Assembly (NCBI RefSeq): GCF_014205835.1
Contig: NZ_JACHCQ010000044.1
Coordinates: 1-41,785, forward strand
From: Pedobacter sp. AK013
GTDB taxonomy: Bacteria; Bacteroidota; Bacteroidia; Sphingobacteriales; Sphingobacteriaceae
DNA: 41,785 nt
Direction: 5' to 3'
The notes below the pieces were generated by a model. That model saw only the letters and a program-made list of their open reading frames with translations. It did no database searches and was not told the origin of the DNA. The stretch's first letter is position 1, and every line of letters starts with the position of its first letter. Shown here piece after piece: positions 6,383 through 15,569 of the stretch. The position numbers and the translations under genes were made by a program.

Positions 6383-8812
6383 TTACTGGGGTTTTACAGG
6401 TGGAGGTGGGGGAGGAATTTTATTTACGGTAATTTTAGTGAAACGGTAATTCAGGCTAAAAGTGAAGTTTTGCGTGTTATTGGTCGAATAATTTTCCAGC
6501 CTGAAATTCTGACCTTCATTGTAAAAAGTATTGGTTCTGTTTCCTAAAATATCATTTATGGTTATGCGAAGATTTAACCGGTTACCAAAAAAGACTTTCC
6601 GGGCCGAGAAATTAGAAGACATAGAGCCTTTGTTCCGGCCTTGTGCATTGGTATTATTGGCATAATTTAAATTCGATTCGAAAGCTGTTTTAAGTGGCAA
6701 TTGCATAGACAAACCAATTGCGCCTCTAAAACTCAAACCATCCCGGTTTAGCGAGCTATTTAATTGTGATTTATAATTGCTTTGGATTACGCTAAAATTT
6801 CCATTGGCCGATATCTTATTAGTAGGTCTATAATTCCCGATTAAGATAAGTGATAGCGAATTATTAGTGCCCACATTATCGTAAGTGCTCTCAGATCTCG
6901 CTGTATTGGAGCCTGGAATTAAGGTAACTGTGCGATAGCGCTCTATAACGCCCTGACTGGTTGAATAAGAAAGCCGTGGATTAAATGACCATTTCTGGCC
7001 AAATGCCCCAAAATTAATATCGAACTGATGTGTATAAGCTCGCGATAGATTGGGGTTTCCATATGAGATATTAAGCGTATCTACATTGTTTACCTGCGGG
7101 TTCAGGGTATTTTCTCTTGGCCGGTTAACACGGATACTATAAGTGGCTCCAATATTATATCTTTTGCGGTAAAACCTGTTTAAAGATAGGTTAGGGAAGA
7201 TGCTTAAATAAGGTTTTACATTATAATTCTGACCAGTAGATAAATCGAAAGCTACATTGGTAAGTTCTGTTCTAACTCCTGTTTTAATGCCCCAGCCAAC
7301 CTTACGGTAGTTATAAGATGCATAAGCAGCAGCTATGTTTTCATTATACAAAAACTGGTTAGATAATTTATTATTACGCACAAACTGTTGTGTTGCGAAA
7401 TTAAAATTCTCGATTAACAAATCGTTATCGTTCTTTCTGTAGTTAAAAGCCAACCCAGCTTCAATGCGATCGCGTTTATTGAATATTGGTTTTTCGTAAT
7501 CTAAAGTTACGTTCAGTCCCCTATTTCCGGTATTGTTATTGTTTTGCTGTAAAGTTGGGGCCGAGGCGCTGGGTTGCGCATAAGTGGTGCTATAATCCCT
7601 AAAATCGATACTCTTATTGGTGTTGAAATTTAAACCTAAAGATATTTTACCTCCGCTGGTATCCGTCTGAAGATCGTAATCTGCATTAAAAACAAAGTTA
7701 TTACTGTTGCCATTACCCGTGTTATGCTGATTGCGGAGACGGTTTTCTATCCGTTCATTGCTTAAATAATGAAGATCAGTTGTGGAGTTTGAATTAGAAT
7801 TGTTAAGGTTGTAATTGGTTGATAACCGTAAACTTTGTTGCGGATTAATGGTCCAATCTAAGCCCATTCTAAAATTCCCACCGTTGTTATGGTTGCGGTA
7901 AGCCCCATATTGGTCATAATAGAAAGTTGTATCAGGAAAAAAGTTTTCGCGGAAATTGTGGCTATCACCTTTGCCAACATTATAACGGTAAGCTGCGCTT
8001 CCATTTACGGCATAAGATTTTCCGCGGTAAGAAGCATTTGCATTGGTATTGCCATTACCTTGCAAGCCGTTCGAAATGCCTACATTACCGTTGAAGCCAA
8101 CCTTAAAACCTTTTTTCATCACAATATTAATAATGCCTTCACCGTCGCCACTATATTTAGATGGTGGATTAGTAAGGACTTCTATCTTATCAATGGCATC
8201 AGAAGGAAGCACATTGAGCAGATCGGTGATGTTAGAGGTCATATAGTCTGATGGTTTCCCATCGATAAAAACCCTGGTATTTCTTTTTCCGGCAATGGTA
8301 GCATTCCCATCAATATCAACCTGCACCATGGGGACATTTTTTAATACATCTGTTGCAGTACTGCCTTCGGCCAATAGTGTAGAGCCAACATTGTAAGTTA
8401 CGCCATCGGCACCAAATTCGATAGGCGGTTTTTGAACAGTAATGGTTACTTCCTGCAAAGAATTTTGATCAGAAGTTAGTTTTAATGCGCCAAGGTTTTT
8501 ATCGAAATCTTTTTCTGTGATGGCTATTCCATTTACTTTTAGCGGGGCATAACCGACAAAACTCACCCTAATACTATAATTCCCTGTTTTCAGATTTTTA
8601 ATGCTAAAATGGCCATCTTCATCTGTGGCGGATGTAACTATAGGTTGTTCAGATCCATCGATATAAACAGATATTATGGCTGATGGTATCGATAAGCCAC
8701 CAACTTCTTCAACCACTTTTCCGCTGATTACGCCTTTTTCTGCGGCAAACGCAGCAACGGTGTTGAGTAAAATCAACAGGGTAAGGCAAAGCTTAGGTAA
8801 AAGTTTTTCCAA
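6383..8812 (-). CDS. TonB-dependent receptor-like outer membrane beta-barrel protein
   Basis: This 809-residue protein has a signal peptide of about 23 residues (cleavage near AFAA-EKG). A carboxypeptidase-regulatory-like beta-sandwich follows (about 25-115, GVISGKVVEE to VSFVGYAPL), then a TonB plug (about 130-235, with VLKNVPMVQVDIDGNA and VFIDGKPSDYM). The rest is a large barrel rich in aromatic/Asn/Ser strands (OMP_b-brl_3 type). The C-terminus ends in an unusual proline run (IPPPPPPVKPQ) instead of a terminal aromatic residue. There is no SusD partner, so this is not a SusCD pair. It lies downstream of a second receptor of the same family, separated by a terminator. Ligand unknown. Confidence 0.85.
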   Translation of the reverse strand: MEKLLPKLCLTLLILLNTVAAFAAEKGVISGKVVEEVGGLSIPSAIISVYIDGSEQPIVTSATDEDGHFSIKNLKTGNYSIRVSFVGYAPLKVNGIAITEKDFDKNLGALKLTSDQNSLQEVTITVQKPPIEFGADGVTYNVGSTLLAEGSTATDVLKNVPMVQVDIDGNATIAGKRNTRVFIDGKPSDYMTSNITDLLNVLPSDAIDKIEVLTNPPSKYSGDGEGIINIVMKKGFKVGFNGNVGISNGLQGNGNTNANASYRGKSYAVNGSAAYRYNVGKGDSHNFRENFFPDTTFYYDQYGAYRNHNNGGNFRMGLDWTINPQQSLRLSTNYNLNNSNSNSTTDLHYLSNERIENRLRNQHNTGNGNSNNFVFNADYDLQTDTSGGKISLGLNFNTNKSIDFRDYSTTYAQPSASAPTLQQNNNNTGNRGLNVTLDYEKPIFNKRDRIEAGLAFNYRKNDNDLLIENFNFATQQFVRNNKLSNQFLYNENIAAAYASYNYRKVGWGIKTGVRTELTNVAFDLSTGQNYNVKPYLSIFPNLSLNRFYRKRYNIGATYSIRVNRPRENTLNPQVNNVDTLNISYGNPNLSRAYTHQFDINFGAFGQKWSFNPRLSYSTSQGVIERYRTVTLIPGSNTARSESTYDNVGTNNSLSLILIGNYRPTNKISANGNFSVIQSNYKSQLNSSLNRDGLSFRGAIGLSMQLPLKTAFESNLNYANNTNAQGRNKGSMSSNFSARKVFFGNRLNLRITINDILGNRTNTFYNEGQNFRLENYSTNNTQNFTFSLNYRFTKITVNKIPPPPPPVKPQ

Positions 8813-8820
8813 TATCTGAT

Positions 8821-8861
8821 TAATTAAAAAAGGTGTTTAGAAATATTTTTCTAAACACCTT
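8821..8861 (-). terminator. intrinsic terminator after the second TonB-receptor-like gene
   Basis: Perfect 14-bp arms lie at 8830-8843 and 8848-8861 with a 4-base loop. On the minus strand the hairpin is followed by a T-rich run (TTTTTTAATTA). It ends the 8867-11350 gene just before the next gene starts at 8812, so the two receptors are probably separate transcription units. Confidence 0.8.
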
Positions 8862-8866
8862 GGTTA

Positions 8867-11350
8867 TTAAAATGATCCCTCGTCAGGACGGTTATCCTGT
8901 TGATCGTCTTTCTTCTTTTTGGCACCGGTAAATGTGGTTTTTCCAAAGCGGTAAGAGAAGGTTAAATTTCCCATTGTCCCTTGAAACTGGCGCTCAAAAT
9001 CAACAATTGTCGCCTTATCTTCGGTTGTCATGCTCCACCTTCTGGTGTTAAATACATCCCTAACATTGAAACTTAAAGATGCTTTTTTGTTCGGGAAGTC
9101 GTATTTGGCTCCACCGTCAACACCGTACATCGCGTTGCGTTTTCCCTGCGCCATCACTTCTGGCGCCCGGTAGTCGCCGCGTACCTGTAGCGATAAATTT
9201 TTAACTACCGTTAAATTTCCGGTCAGGTTGGCGTTCCAGCTAAAGCCACTGCTTGATGGGATATCAAACCTCGCATCTCCGGCAAACTTAGCCTGATATA
9301 AGTTTACGTTGGTCGTAAAATTTAAAGCCTTTGCCAGATCGAAGCGACCGATCAATTCTACTCCGCTGTTAATCTGGTGCGATAGGTTTTGAGGAGTTGA
9401 AGTAATAATCCCATTAACAGGTGTACTTCTTACGCGTTGGATCACATCATTGGTTTGGCGAAAATACAAACTCGATGTTAAGGTTACTTTTTTCCAGTAT
9501 TTACTGTATCCCAATTCAAACGAGTGCACATCCTCAGGTAGTAAATTCGGGTTACCACCTCTATAGTTAAATGGTTCCGACACATCTAAAAATGGGTTGG
9601 TATCCCAAGGACGGGGACGGTTTACACGGCGTGTATAACTCAGTTGAAGCTGATTGTCGCCTTTAAATTTCTGGGTTAAGAAAACACTTGGGTATAACCT
9701 TTTATAATGGATATTTCCTGCGCTCGTTGTCAGAACATTTTTTGTGTATCCTTCTAAATAGGTGTCTAAGCGTGCATCTTCTGCTCTTAAGCCTAGTTGA
9801 TAGCCAAAATCTTTAATCTGATTCTGATAATTCAGATATAATGCATGGACCTGATCTTTACTATGGAAGTTGTTGATCAGTCTATTGTCTCTCGTAAAAA
9901 CATCACTTCCTGGAAGTCTAACCTGAGCAAACTGATCGTTATCACCTAAACGAATCTGACTGCGGTAGCCTGCTTCAATTTTTCCAGCCTTCCCAACAGG
10001 CAGCGCATAATCAGTTTGGATATTGTAATTAGTGTTATTCCCCGTATTATTAATCAGCTGTAAACTATCCACATTTACTGCAGAGCCATTTGCATAAGTA
10101 GTTGAGGTAAGGTAAGTCTGATCATTATTATTATCTCCGGTTGAATAGCCGAAATTAAAAGTTAATTCTTCTTTAGGTTTTTTGAACTTCTGGGTGTAAT
10201 CTAAATTTAAATCATAACTCTTTCCGTCCCCTTTATTGGTGTTGTTTCTATTGCTGAGATTAACCGGATCCGAAGCTGCATTTAATTGCCTCACATCGAT
10301 ATATTCATTACGGTCGTTTTCTCTTGAATTAAAACCACCAGATAAACTGACCACACTTTTTGGCGTAATGTAGTAATCTATACCTGCTTTTGCATTATGG
10401 CCTTTATCTAAAGATAATGATCTGGTATGCTGATTAAGAAATGAAGTCGAGTTTGTTGGTGTTTTATAGGTAATGTCTTGAAAACCGCCTCCAACACGAT
10501 TACCGTAACGATAGCCATAGTTTCCATAAATATTTACCTTGCTGTTCTGAAAGCTTAAATTGGTATTGGCATTATAGTTATCGCGGTTACCTGCAGTTAG
10601 TGCAACTGAGCCGTTAAAACCAAGTTTTGTATTTTTCTTCAGTACAATGTTAATGATGCCTGATTGACCTTCTGCATCGTACTTTGCCGATGGGTTGGTA
10701 ATTACCTCAACACTCTCGATAGAGCTGGCTGGGATTGATTGAAGGATCTGCGCAACATTACCGCCTGCAATTAAAGATGGTTTTCCGTCAATTAATACTT
10801 TAACACCCGTAGAGCCACGTAAACTCACATTGCCATCCATATCAGTAGAAACCGATGGTACATTCTGTAATAAATCGCCTGCCGATCCACCTTCGCTGAT
10901 TACACTCTGATCTACTGCGAAAATCTTTTTATCAATACCCATTTGCATGCCCTGTTTCTGGCCTGTTACGGTAATTTCACTCAGCACATTGCCTTTTGCC
11001 GGGTTCATTTTAATTTCGCCAAAATTTAAGGTACCTGTGGCAGTGGTAATGGCTATATTATCTCTAACCATGGTTTGGTAACCCACAAAACTTATTTTAA
11101 AAGTAAAGTTTCCTGTAGGGATATCGGTCATTACAAAAGTACCGTTTACATCGGTTTGTACAATTTTTGTATTTTTGGCCGTAGCCTTATCAATTAAAAT
11201 GGCTGTAGCAAATGGAATAGTTTCTTGTGTTTTTGCGTCTTTAAGTGTCCCGGTAATTTTTGCTTTTCCGCTTGTTTGTGCGAAAAGACTAAATGATAAG
11301 CTTAAAAGTAAAAGGGTAATCTGTATTGTTCTCGATTGTAAAAGTCTCAT
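8867..11350 (-). CDS. TonB-dependent receptor-like outer membrane beta-barrel protein
   Basis: This 827-residue protein starts at ATG 11350, giving the signal peptide MRLLQSRTIQITLLLLSLSF ending near LFAQ. A longer frame to 11401 would need TTG and adds a non-signal lead. The order is carboxypeptidase-regulatory-like domain (about 30-120, AKITGTLKDAKTQETIPFA to KISFVGYQTM), plug (about 125-235, LLQNVPSVSTDMDGNVSLRG and VLIDGKPSL), then barrel. Its C-terminal tail is Lys/Asp-rich and highly charged. The plug matches that of the 6383-8812 protein motif by motif, so the two are paralogues. It probably takes up or binds a ligand at the outer membrane. No SusD or regulator flanks it. Confidence 0.85.
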   Translation of the reverse strand: MRLLQSRTIQITLLLLSLSFSLFAQTSGKAKITGTLKDAKTQETIPFATAILIDKATAKNTKIVQTDVNGTFVMTDIPTGNFTFKISFVGYQTMVRDNIAITTATGTLNFGEIKMNPAKGNVLSEITVTGQKQGMQMGIDKKIFAVDQSVISEGGSAGDLLQNVPSVSTDMDGNVSLRGSTGVKVLIDGKPSLIAGGNVAQILQSIPASSIESVEVITNPSAKYDAEGQSGIINIVLKKNTKLGFNGSVALTAGNRDNYNANTNLSFQNSKVNIYGNYGYRYGNRVGGGFQDITYKTPTNSTSFLNQHTRSLSLDKGHNAKAGIDYYITPKSVVSLSGGFNSRENDRNEYIDVRQLNAASDPVNLSNRNNTNKGDGKSYDLNLDYTQKFKKPKEELTFNFGYSTGDNNNDQTYLTSTTYANGSAVNVDSLQLINNTGNNTNYNIQTDYALPVGKAGKIEAGYRSQIRLGDNDQFAQVRLPGSDVFTRDNRLINNFHSKDQVHALYLNYQNQIKDFGYQLGLRAEDARLDTYLEGYTKNVLTTSAGNIHYKRLYPSVFLTQKFKGDNQLQLSYTRRVNRPRPWDTNPFLDVSEPFNYRGGNPNLLPEDVHSFELGYSKYWKKVTLTSSLYFRQTNDVIQRVRSTPVNGIITSTPQNLSHQINSGVELIGRFDLAKALNFTTNVNLYQAKFAGDARFDIPSSSGFSWNANLTGNLTVVKNLSLQVRGDYRAPEVMAQGKRNAMYGVDGGAKYDFPNKKASLSFNVRDVFNTRRWSMTTEDKATIVDFERQFQGTMGNLTFSYRFGKTTFTGAKKKKDDQQDNRPDEGSF

Positions 11351-11535
11351 TAAAAAATAAAATTTCGTGTGTTTTTGTAAAGGGAGACAAAGTAACGGCA
11401 ACTAAGTTTAATTAATGAGCCGTAACTATTTTATTACAGCCATTTTATAGTAATATTTTTGTGGGTTAGCGTTCGGTTTGCGGTTGGCAATTGGCAGTTT
11501 TCAGTTTCTTGGAAAACAATGATGGAATATTACAG

Positions 11536-11564
11536 TTGAACGATCTTTCAAAATGTTACTTTTG
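11536..11564 (+). promoter_or_regulatory. promoter of the 2-hydroxyacid dehydrogenase gene
   Basis: TTG at 11536-11538, 18 bases, then TACTTTTG at 11557-11564 match the Bacteroidota sigma-A pattern (TTG-N17-23-TAnnTTTG). The ATG lies 27 bases further on. Confidence 0.65.
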
Positions 11565-11591
11565 TCCATCATATTGAGCATAGAATAACAG

Positions 11592-12518
11592 ATGAAAAAA
11601 ATATTAATTGTTGATGATTTACACCCTGCATTTAAAGCGCAGGCTATTGCTATGGGCTACGAGGTTGATGATGAACCACAGATCACCCGTCAACAAACAT
11701 TAGATAAAATAAAAGATTATACCGGTATTGCTGTGCGGACGAAATTTAGGATCGATGCCGAGCTCTTTGCTGCTGCGCCGAATTTAAAATTTGTGGCCAG
11801 GGCCGGAGCAGGCTTGGATAATATCGACGATAAAATCGCTTTTGAAAGAAACGTCGAACTGATTAATGCGCCCGAAGGCAATTGCGATGCTGTTGGCGAG
11901 CATGCTACAGGTTTGCTGTTATCGCTGATGAACAATTTCCGCAGGGCAGATATCGAAATTAGAAATGGTGTGTGGGATCGGGAAGGAAACCGTGGTTACG
12001 AATTGAAAGGTAAAAAGGTAGGGATTATTGGTTATGGTTTTATGGGACAAAGCTTTGCGAAGAAATTAGCGGGTTTCGAGGTTGATGTAATGGCTTATGA
12101 TAAATACAAAACCGATTTTTCTGATGCTTTTGCCCGTGAGGTAAGCATGGAAGAGATTGTGAAACACAGCGATGTGCTGAGTTTACATATTCCCTTAACA
12201 GCAGAAACCAAACAGATGGTTGATGATGAATATTTCTTCCATTTTAAAAAGCCCATTTTCTTTATCAATACCGCAAGAGGAGAGATTGTAAACACCACTG
12301 CAGTGCTTAATGCCATCAAAAACGGAAAAATTTTAGGCGCTGGATTGGATGTGCTGCAAACTGAAAAATTCCCTGCCTTAGGTGAACAGCCCTGGTATGA
12401 TGAATTAAAGAATAATGATCAGGTAATTTTAACTCCGCATGTTGGTGGCTGGACCTTTGATTCGTACCGCAAGATTTCGGAAGTTTTAGCAGAGAAGTTA
12501 AAAGGGCTTAACTTTTAG
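11592..12518 (+). CDS. D-isomer-specific 2-hydroxyacid dehydrogenase (SerA-like)
   Basis: This is a 308-residue NAD-dependent dehydrogenase that oxidises a D-2-hydroxy acid or reduces the 2-keto acid. The Rossmann loop is GIIGYGFMGQSFA (G-x-G-x2-G) near residues 143-155. Catalytic residues are visible as Arg in NTARGEIVN, Glu in GLDVLQTEKF and His in LTPHVGGWT. The length fits the short phosphoglycerate-dehydrogenase/hydroxypyruvate-reductase group without a C-terminal ACT domain. If it is the 3-phosphoglycerate enzyme it would open serine synthesis, but no serC or serB is adjacent, so a different hydroxy acid is possible. It is a single gene with its own promoter and a structured element after its stop. 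Confidence 0.88.
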   Translation: MKKILIVDDLHPAFKAQAIAMGYEVDDEPQITRQQTLDKIKDYTGIAVRTKFRIDAELFAAAPNLKFVARAGAGLDNIDDKIAFERNVELINAPEGNCDAVGEHATGLLLSLMNNFRRADIEIRNGVWDREGNRGYELKGKKVGIIGYGFMGQSFAKKLAGFEVDVMAYDKYKTDFSDAFAREVSMEEIVKHSDVLSLHIPLTAETKQMVDDEYFFHFKKPIFFINTARGEIVNTTAVLNAIKNGKILGAGLDVLQTEKFPALGEQPWYDELKNNDQVILTPHVGGWTFDSYRKISEVLAEKLKGLNF

Positions 12519-12832
12519 CTGATAAGTTCTTGCAGGTTTATTAATAGCTTCTGAAGTTTAAAGGAAAGGGCATTACCCAATTTCAGAAGCCTTTGTTAAT
12601 TAAACCTGATAGAACGGAAAGCCCGGAGCGTAGCGAGGACTTGAAGAGATGCAGGACTTTCGGAACCGAAGCACCGCCGAAGCCTGCTTTTCAAATTATT
12701 TATTACTTTTTAGGCAATCTGGCACATCTAAGCGGTAAGATTAACATTTTAGCATGTTTTAAAACCTGAAGGGTATTAAAAAAAGTTAATTTTAATTTCT
12801 TAAATTGGCTATACAATCTAACCAATTTTATT
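12519..12832. other. intergenic region with a dispersed-repeat-like stretch
   Basis: This holds the hairpin at 12534-12609. After it, about 12605-12690 reads like a known Pedobacter-type dispersed repeat (GGAAAGCCCGGAGCG, then GTAGCGAGGACTTG). The family name is from memory and was not checked. No gene is seen, and no exact TAnnTTTG box precedes the OsmC gene. Confidence 0.45.
12534..12609. repeat. long imperfect hairpin after the dehydrogenase gene
   Basis: Outer arms CAGGTTTA and TAAACCTG pair, and inner arms GCTTCTGAA (12548-12556) and TTCAGAAGC (12583-12591) are perfect. There is no T-run after it, so it may be a structured 3' end rather than a classical terminator. Confidence 0.55.
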
Positions 12833-13309
12833 ATGCCGAAAGATCATTTATATTCAACTACAGTTACCTGGACGGGCAATAAAGGCTCGGGTACAATGGA
12901 TTACCGTTCATACGATCGCGATTATATAATTTCAGTAAAAGGCAAAGCCGATATTTCAGGATCGTCTGATTCTGCTTTTTTGGGCGATAAATCTAAATAT
13001 AACCCTGAGGACCTGTTATTGGCTTCTATATCAAGTTGCCACATGCTCTGGTACTTACACTTATGTTCTAAAAACGAGATTGTGGTAATCGATTATAAGG
13101 ATGAAGCCGTGGGGACCATGGAAGAATTGGCCGATGGTAGCGGTAGGTTTAGAGAAGTTACGCTGCACCCTCAGGTTTTAATAGCCGATAAGGCACATTA
13201 TGAGCTTGCTGCATCGCTACATCATGAAGCCAATAAAATGTGTTTTATTGCTAATTCGTTAAATTTTCCGGTTAAACATGAGGCTGTTTTTAAAGCGGAG
13301 AACGGGTAA
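12833..13309 (+). CDS. OsmC family protein (thiol peroxidase-like)
   Basis: This is a 158-residue cytoplasmic protein. The OsmC/Ohr fold is indicated by PEDLLLASISSCHMLWYLHL carrying the first reactive Cys, and by the second Cys in ANKMCFIANSLNF. These are the two cysteines used by the family to reduce organic hydroperoxides. The second block is less canonical than CPxS, so the activity could be weaker or different. The length matches the family, and it begins with a clear ATG. It is a single gene, convergent with the M1 peptidase gene, sharing a perfect palindrome at their junction. Confidence 0.85.
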   Translation: MPKDHLYSTTVTWTGNKGSGTMDYRSYDRDYIISVKGKADISGSSDSAFLGDKSKYNPEDLLLASISSCHMLWYLHLCSKNEIVVIDYKDEAVGTMEELADGSGRFREVTLHPQVLIADKAHYELAASLHHEANKMCFIANSLNFPVKHEAVFKAENG

Positions 13310-13354
13310 CAGTTTTCAGTTGGTAGTTAATAGTTAACTACCAACTGAAAACTG
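13310..13354. terminator. perfect 21-bp-arm palindrome between convergent genes
   Basis: Arms 13310-13330 and 13334-13354 are exact reverse complements around TAG. The element starts one base after the OsmC stop and ends 13 bases before the M1 peptidase stop. It could terminate both transcripts. No T-run follows on either side, so it may instead be a dispersed palindrome; a fragment resembling its arm (GGCAGTTTTCAGTT) is at about 11498. Confidence 0.6.
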
Positions 13355-13366
13355 TCGACTCAGATA

Positions 13367-15247
13367 TTATTTTACTTCGTAAACATTATCTTTCGGCGTA
13401 GCATCTACATAAATGTCGTTCTCTAAGCTGACTGACTTTACTTTTTTAGTCGTGTTAAGCACTACGCTTACTTCTTTCTGGTTTGCTTTCCAAACCGCAG
13501 GTGTTTTGTGGATGGTGTCAGTTTTTCCATCGCTATAGGTAATTACCATATCAAATGGAATGGCAAAACCGCCTACATTTTTAATGGTTACCGTAGATTT
13601 TCCTTGTGCAGAAGTCACCTTAGCTATGGCTAAATCGAGATAGTTGTTGGTGAAAAACCAAATCTGGAAAAACCAGTTTAAATTCTGTCCCGCTCCTGCA
13701 TTCATGGAGTTAAAATAGTCCCACGGAATAGGGTGTTTACCATTCCAGTTGCTCATGTAGGTATGCAGTGCTTTTTTGAATAGGTCATCTCCTAACATAT
13801 CTTTAAGCGCCAAATAAGATAATGAAGCTTTTCCGTAAGAGTTATTCCCATAGCCTGAACCCGAAACCTGGTCGGACATTGAAATTACAGGCTGGTCCTC
13901 TTCTGTAGATTTATCGTTGATATATTTATTTACCCTGAAGTTTTTGTAAAATTTATCTGCCGCCTCTTTGCCATGTTCTGCAATGCCGATTAAATATTCG
14001 AATGTTGTGGCCCATCCTTCGTCCATATAGGCATAACGCGTTTCGTTAATGCCCATATAAAAAGGAAAGTAAGTATGTGCCACTTCATGGTCTTGAACCA
14101 ATTGCGCAAATACAGGATCGCCAAATTGGGAATCGTTAACCATCATCGGATACTCCATATCTGCAAAACCTTGAAAGGCGGTGGTTTTTGCATAGGGATA
14201 GGGAATTCCTGGCCAATTGTTCGAAAACCAATCTAAGGCATTAAGGTTGTATTTAACCGAGTTGATAAAATCTGTTCCGGTAGTAGGGTTGTAGGCCGCC
14301 TGGGCACTTGCACGGCGATTGATCTTTTTATCTACAATTACACTTGCAGCGTCCCAAACGTAGTGGTTGCTCATGGCAAAAGTAACATCAGTAATGTGGT
14401 TTACCGCAAATTTCCAGGTATTCCAGTCTTTTTGCTGTGTTACTTTACCATCTTTCATTTCCTGCTCGGTAGCAATGTGGATTACTTCATCACCATTATA
14501 TGATTTTTTTAAACGTGCAGAAATTTCAGGTTGTAGTACTTCATCTGGGTTCAGGAAATCGCCTGTGGCATAAACTACATAGTTTTTAGGAGCTTTAATC
14601 GCGAATTCGTAATCATTAAAGTCGTTGTAAAATTCAGCTCTATCGGTATGTGGAATGCGGTCCCAACCGTTATAATCATCGTATACCGATATGCGCGGAT
14701 AGCTATAAGCCACAAAAAACGAGTTCGGATCAATCTGTCCCTCGCGACCGCTTTCTTTTGATAATGGGTAGTTCCACTCTATTTTAACCGTAATTTTCGA
14801 TTTTGGCAACAATGGTCTGTTCAGCTTAACGTTTCCTACTGTTCCCCAATCTTTACTATCAACCTGATAAGTTTCGCCATCAACAGAAAAGGAGGTAATG
14901 TTTAAACCCGTACTTAAAAAGTCTTCACTTACTGCACCGCTTCTAGGGGAAGTTGGTTTGTGTAAGTTGTTTACAAAACGGATTGCAAGGGTTTTTAATG
15001 TGTCAGAACTGTTGTTGCTGTATAAAATTTCTTCATTACCGCTAACCACTTTGGTTTCGGCATCCACCTTAATATCCATGTTGTATTTACCATGGTTTTG
15101 CCAATAATTTGGGCCAGGTTTTCCATTCATAGCACGTGTACCCTTAGCATATGCTGCTTTAATATTTCTGGGCATATAAAGTTCCTGCGCCGAGGCCATA
15201 TATCCGCCCAAACCGATTATCAGGGCAATAGAGAATAACTTTTTCAT
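13367..15247 (-). CDS. M1 family metallopeptidase (secreted aminopeptidase-like)
   Basis: This 626-residue protein has a signal peptide (MKKLFSIALIIGLGGYMASA-Q). The gluzincin motif is complete: HEVAH, 18 residues, then Glu in MDEGW, which bind zinc and catalyse. The motif corresponding to the aminopeptidase GxMEN is FADMEYPM, as often seen in Bacteroidota M1 relatives. The N-terminal beta domain (about 50-240) precedes the catalytic domain, and a C-terminal beta-rich portion (about 540-626) replaces the long helical domain of aminopeptidase N. It probably works in the periplasm or at the cell surface, trimming peptides. It is monocistronic by appearance. Confidence 0.9.
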   Translation of the reverse strand: MKKLFSIALIIGLGGYMASAQELYMPRNIKAAYAKGTRAMNGKPGPNYWQNHGKYNMDIKVDAETKVVSGNEEILYSNNSSDTLKTLAIRFVNNLHKPTSPRSGAVSEDFLSTGLNITSFSVDGETYQVDSKDWGTVGNVKLNRPLLPKSKITVKIEWNYPLSKESGREGQIDPNSFFVAYSYPRISVYDDYNGWDRIPHTDRAEFYNDFNDYEFAIKAPKNYVVYATGDFLNPDEVLQPEISARLKKSYNGDEVIHIATEQEMKDGKVTQQKDWNTWKFAVNHITDVTFAMSNHYVWDAASVIVDKKINRRASAQAAYNPTTGTDFINSVKYNLNALDWFSNNWPGIPYPYAKTTAFQGFADMEYPMMVNDSQFGDPVFAQLVQDHEVAHTYFPFYMGINETRYAYMDEGWATTFEYLIGIAEHGKEAADKFYKNFRVNKYINDKSTEEDQPVISMSDQVSGSGYGNNSYGKASLSYLALKDMLGDDLFKKALHTYMSNWNGKHPIPWDYFNSMNAGAGQNLNWFFQIWFFTNNYLDLAIAKVTSAQGKSTVTIKNVGGFAIPFDMVITYSDGKTDTIHKTPAVWKANQKEVSVVLNTTKKVKSVSLENDIYVDATPKDNVYEVK

Positions 15248-15455
15248 TTTTACGAATAATTTAAGCTAAAAATAGGACTAATGATTGAATTTTGTGTGAA
15301 GGAAAGCTGAATTTTGAAGTGTTTTATGGCTAATTACTGTGTTTTTGGTGGATTTAGCATATTCCTTGGTTGATGGATGATTGATCGAATGAGGGCGTAA
15401 CGAGCTAAAAAATCACGACATAAAGTTAAAAATGCTGTAAATCTTAATCTTTTAT

Positions 15456-15486
15456 TTGCTTTTGTAATTTCCACATTTTATCTTCG
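15456..15486 (+). promoter_or_regulatory. candidate greA promoter
   Basis: TTG (15456-15458), 20 bases, then TATCTTCG (15479-15486) fits the Bacteroidota sigma-A pattern with one mismatch in TAnnTTTG. Transcription would begin near 15493, just before a terminator-like hairpin. Confidence 0.55.
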
Positions 15487-15498
15487 TTATTATTGAAG

Positions 15499-15542
15499 CA
15501 AGACTATGTAGCAAACCAACTATATAGTCTTGTTTGTTTTTT
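15499..15542 (+). terminator. terminator-like hairpin inside the greA leader
   Basis: A 13-bp stem (15499-15511 with 15520-15532; one G-U pair in RNA) encloses an 8-base loop and is followed by TTTGTTTTTT (15533-15542). It lies between the candidate promoter and the greA ATG, with no plus-strand gene upstream needing termination. It therefore looks like an attenuator that would release an RNA of roughly 50 nucleotides. Confidence 0.75.
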
Positions 15543-15569
15543 ATAGCGTTTGAATAAATTAATAGAGCA

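Larger units (their letters stand above)
15248..15569. other. divergent intergenic region upstream of greA
   Basis: This region lies between the M1 peptidase start (minus) and greA (plus). It holds the greA promoter and leader hairpin described separately. I see no gene in it. Confidence 0.6.

Noticed and set aside
7889..8251. Plus-strand open frame within the receptor gene
   Set aside because: It lies wholly inside the opposite, clearly coding receptor frame and has no recognisable domain.
6383..11350. SusC-type polysaccharide utilisation system
   Set aside because: No SusD-like lipoprotein follows either receptor, and the barrels are of the OMP_b-brl_3 type, not SusC.
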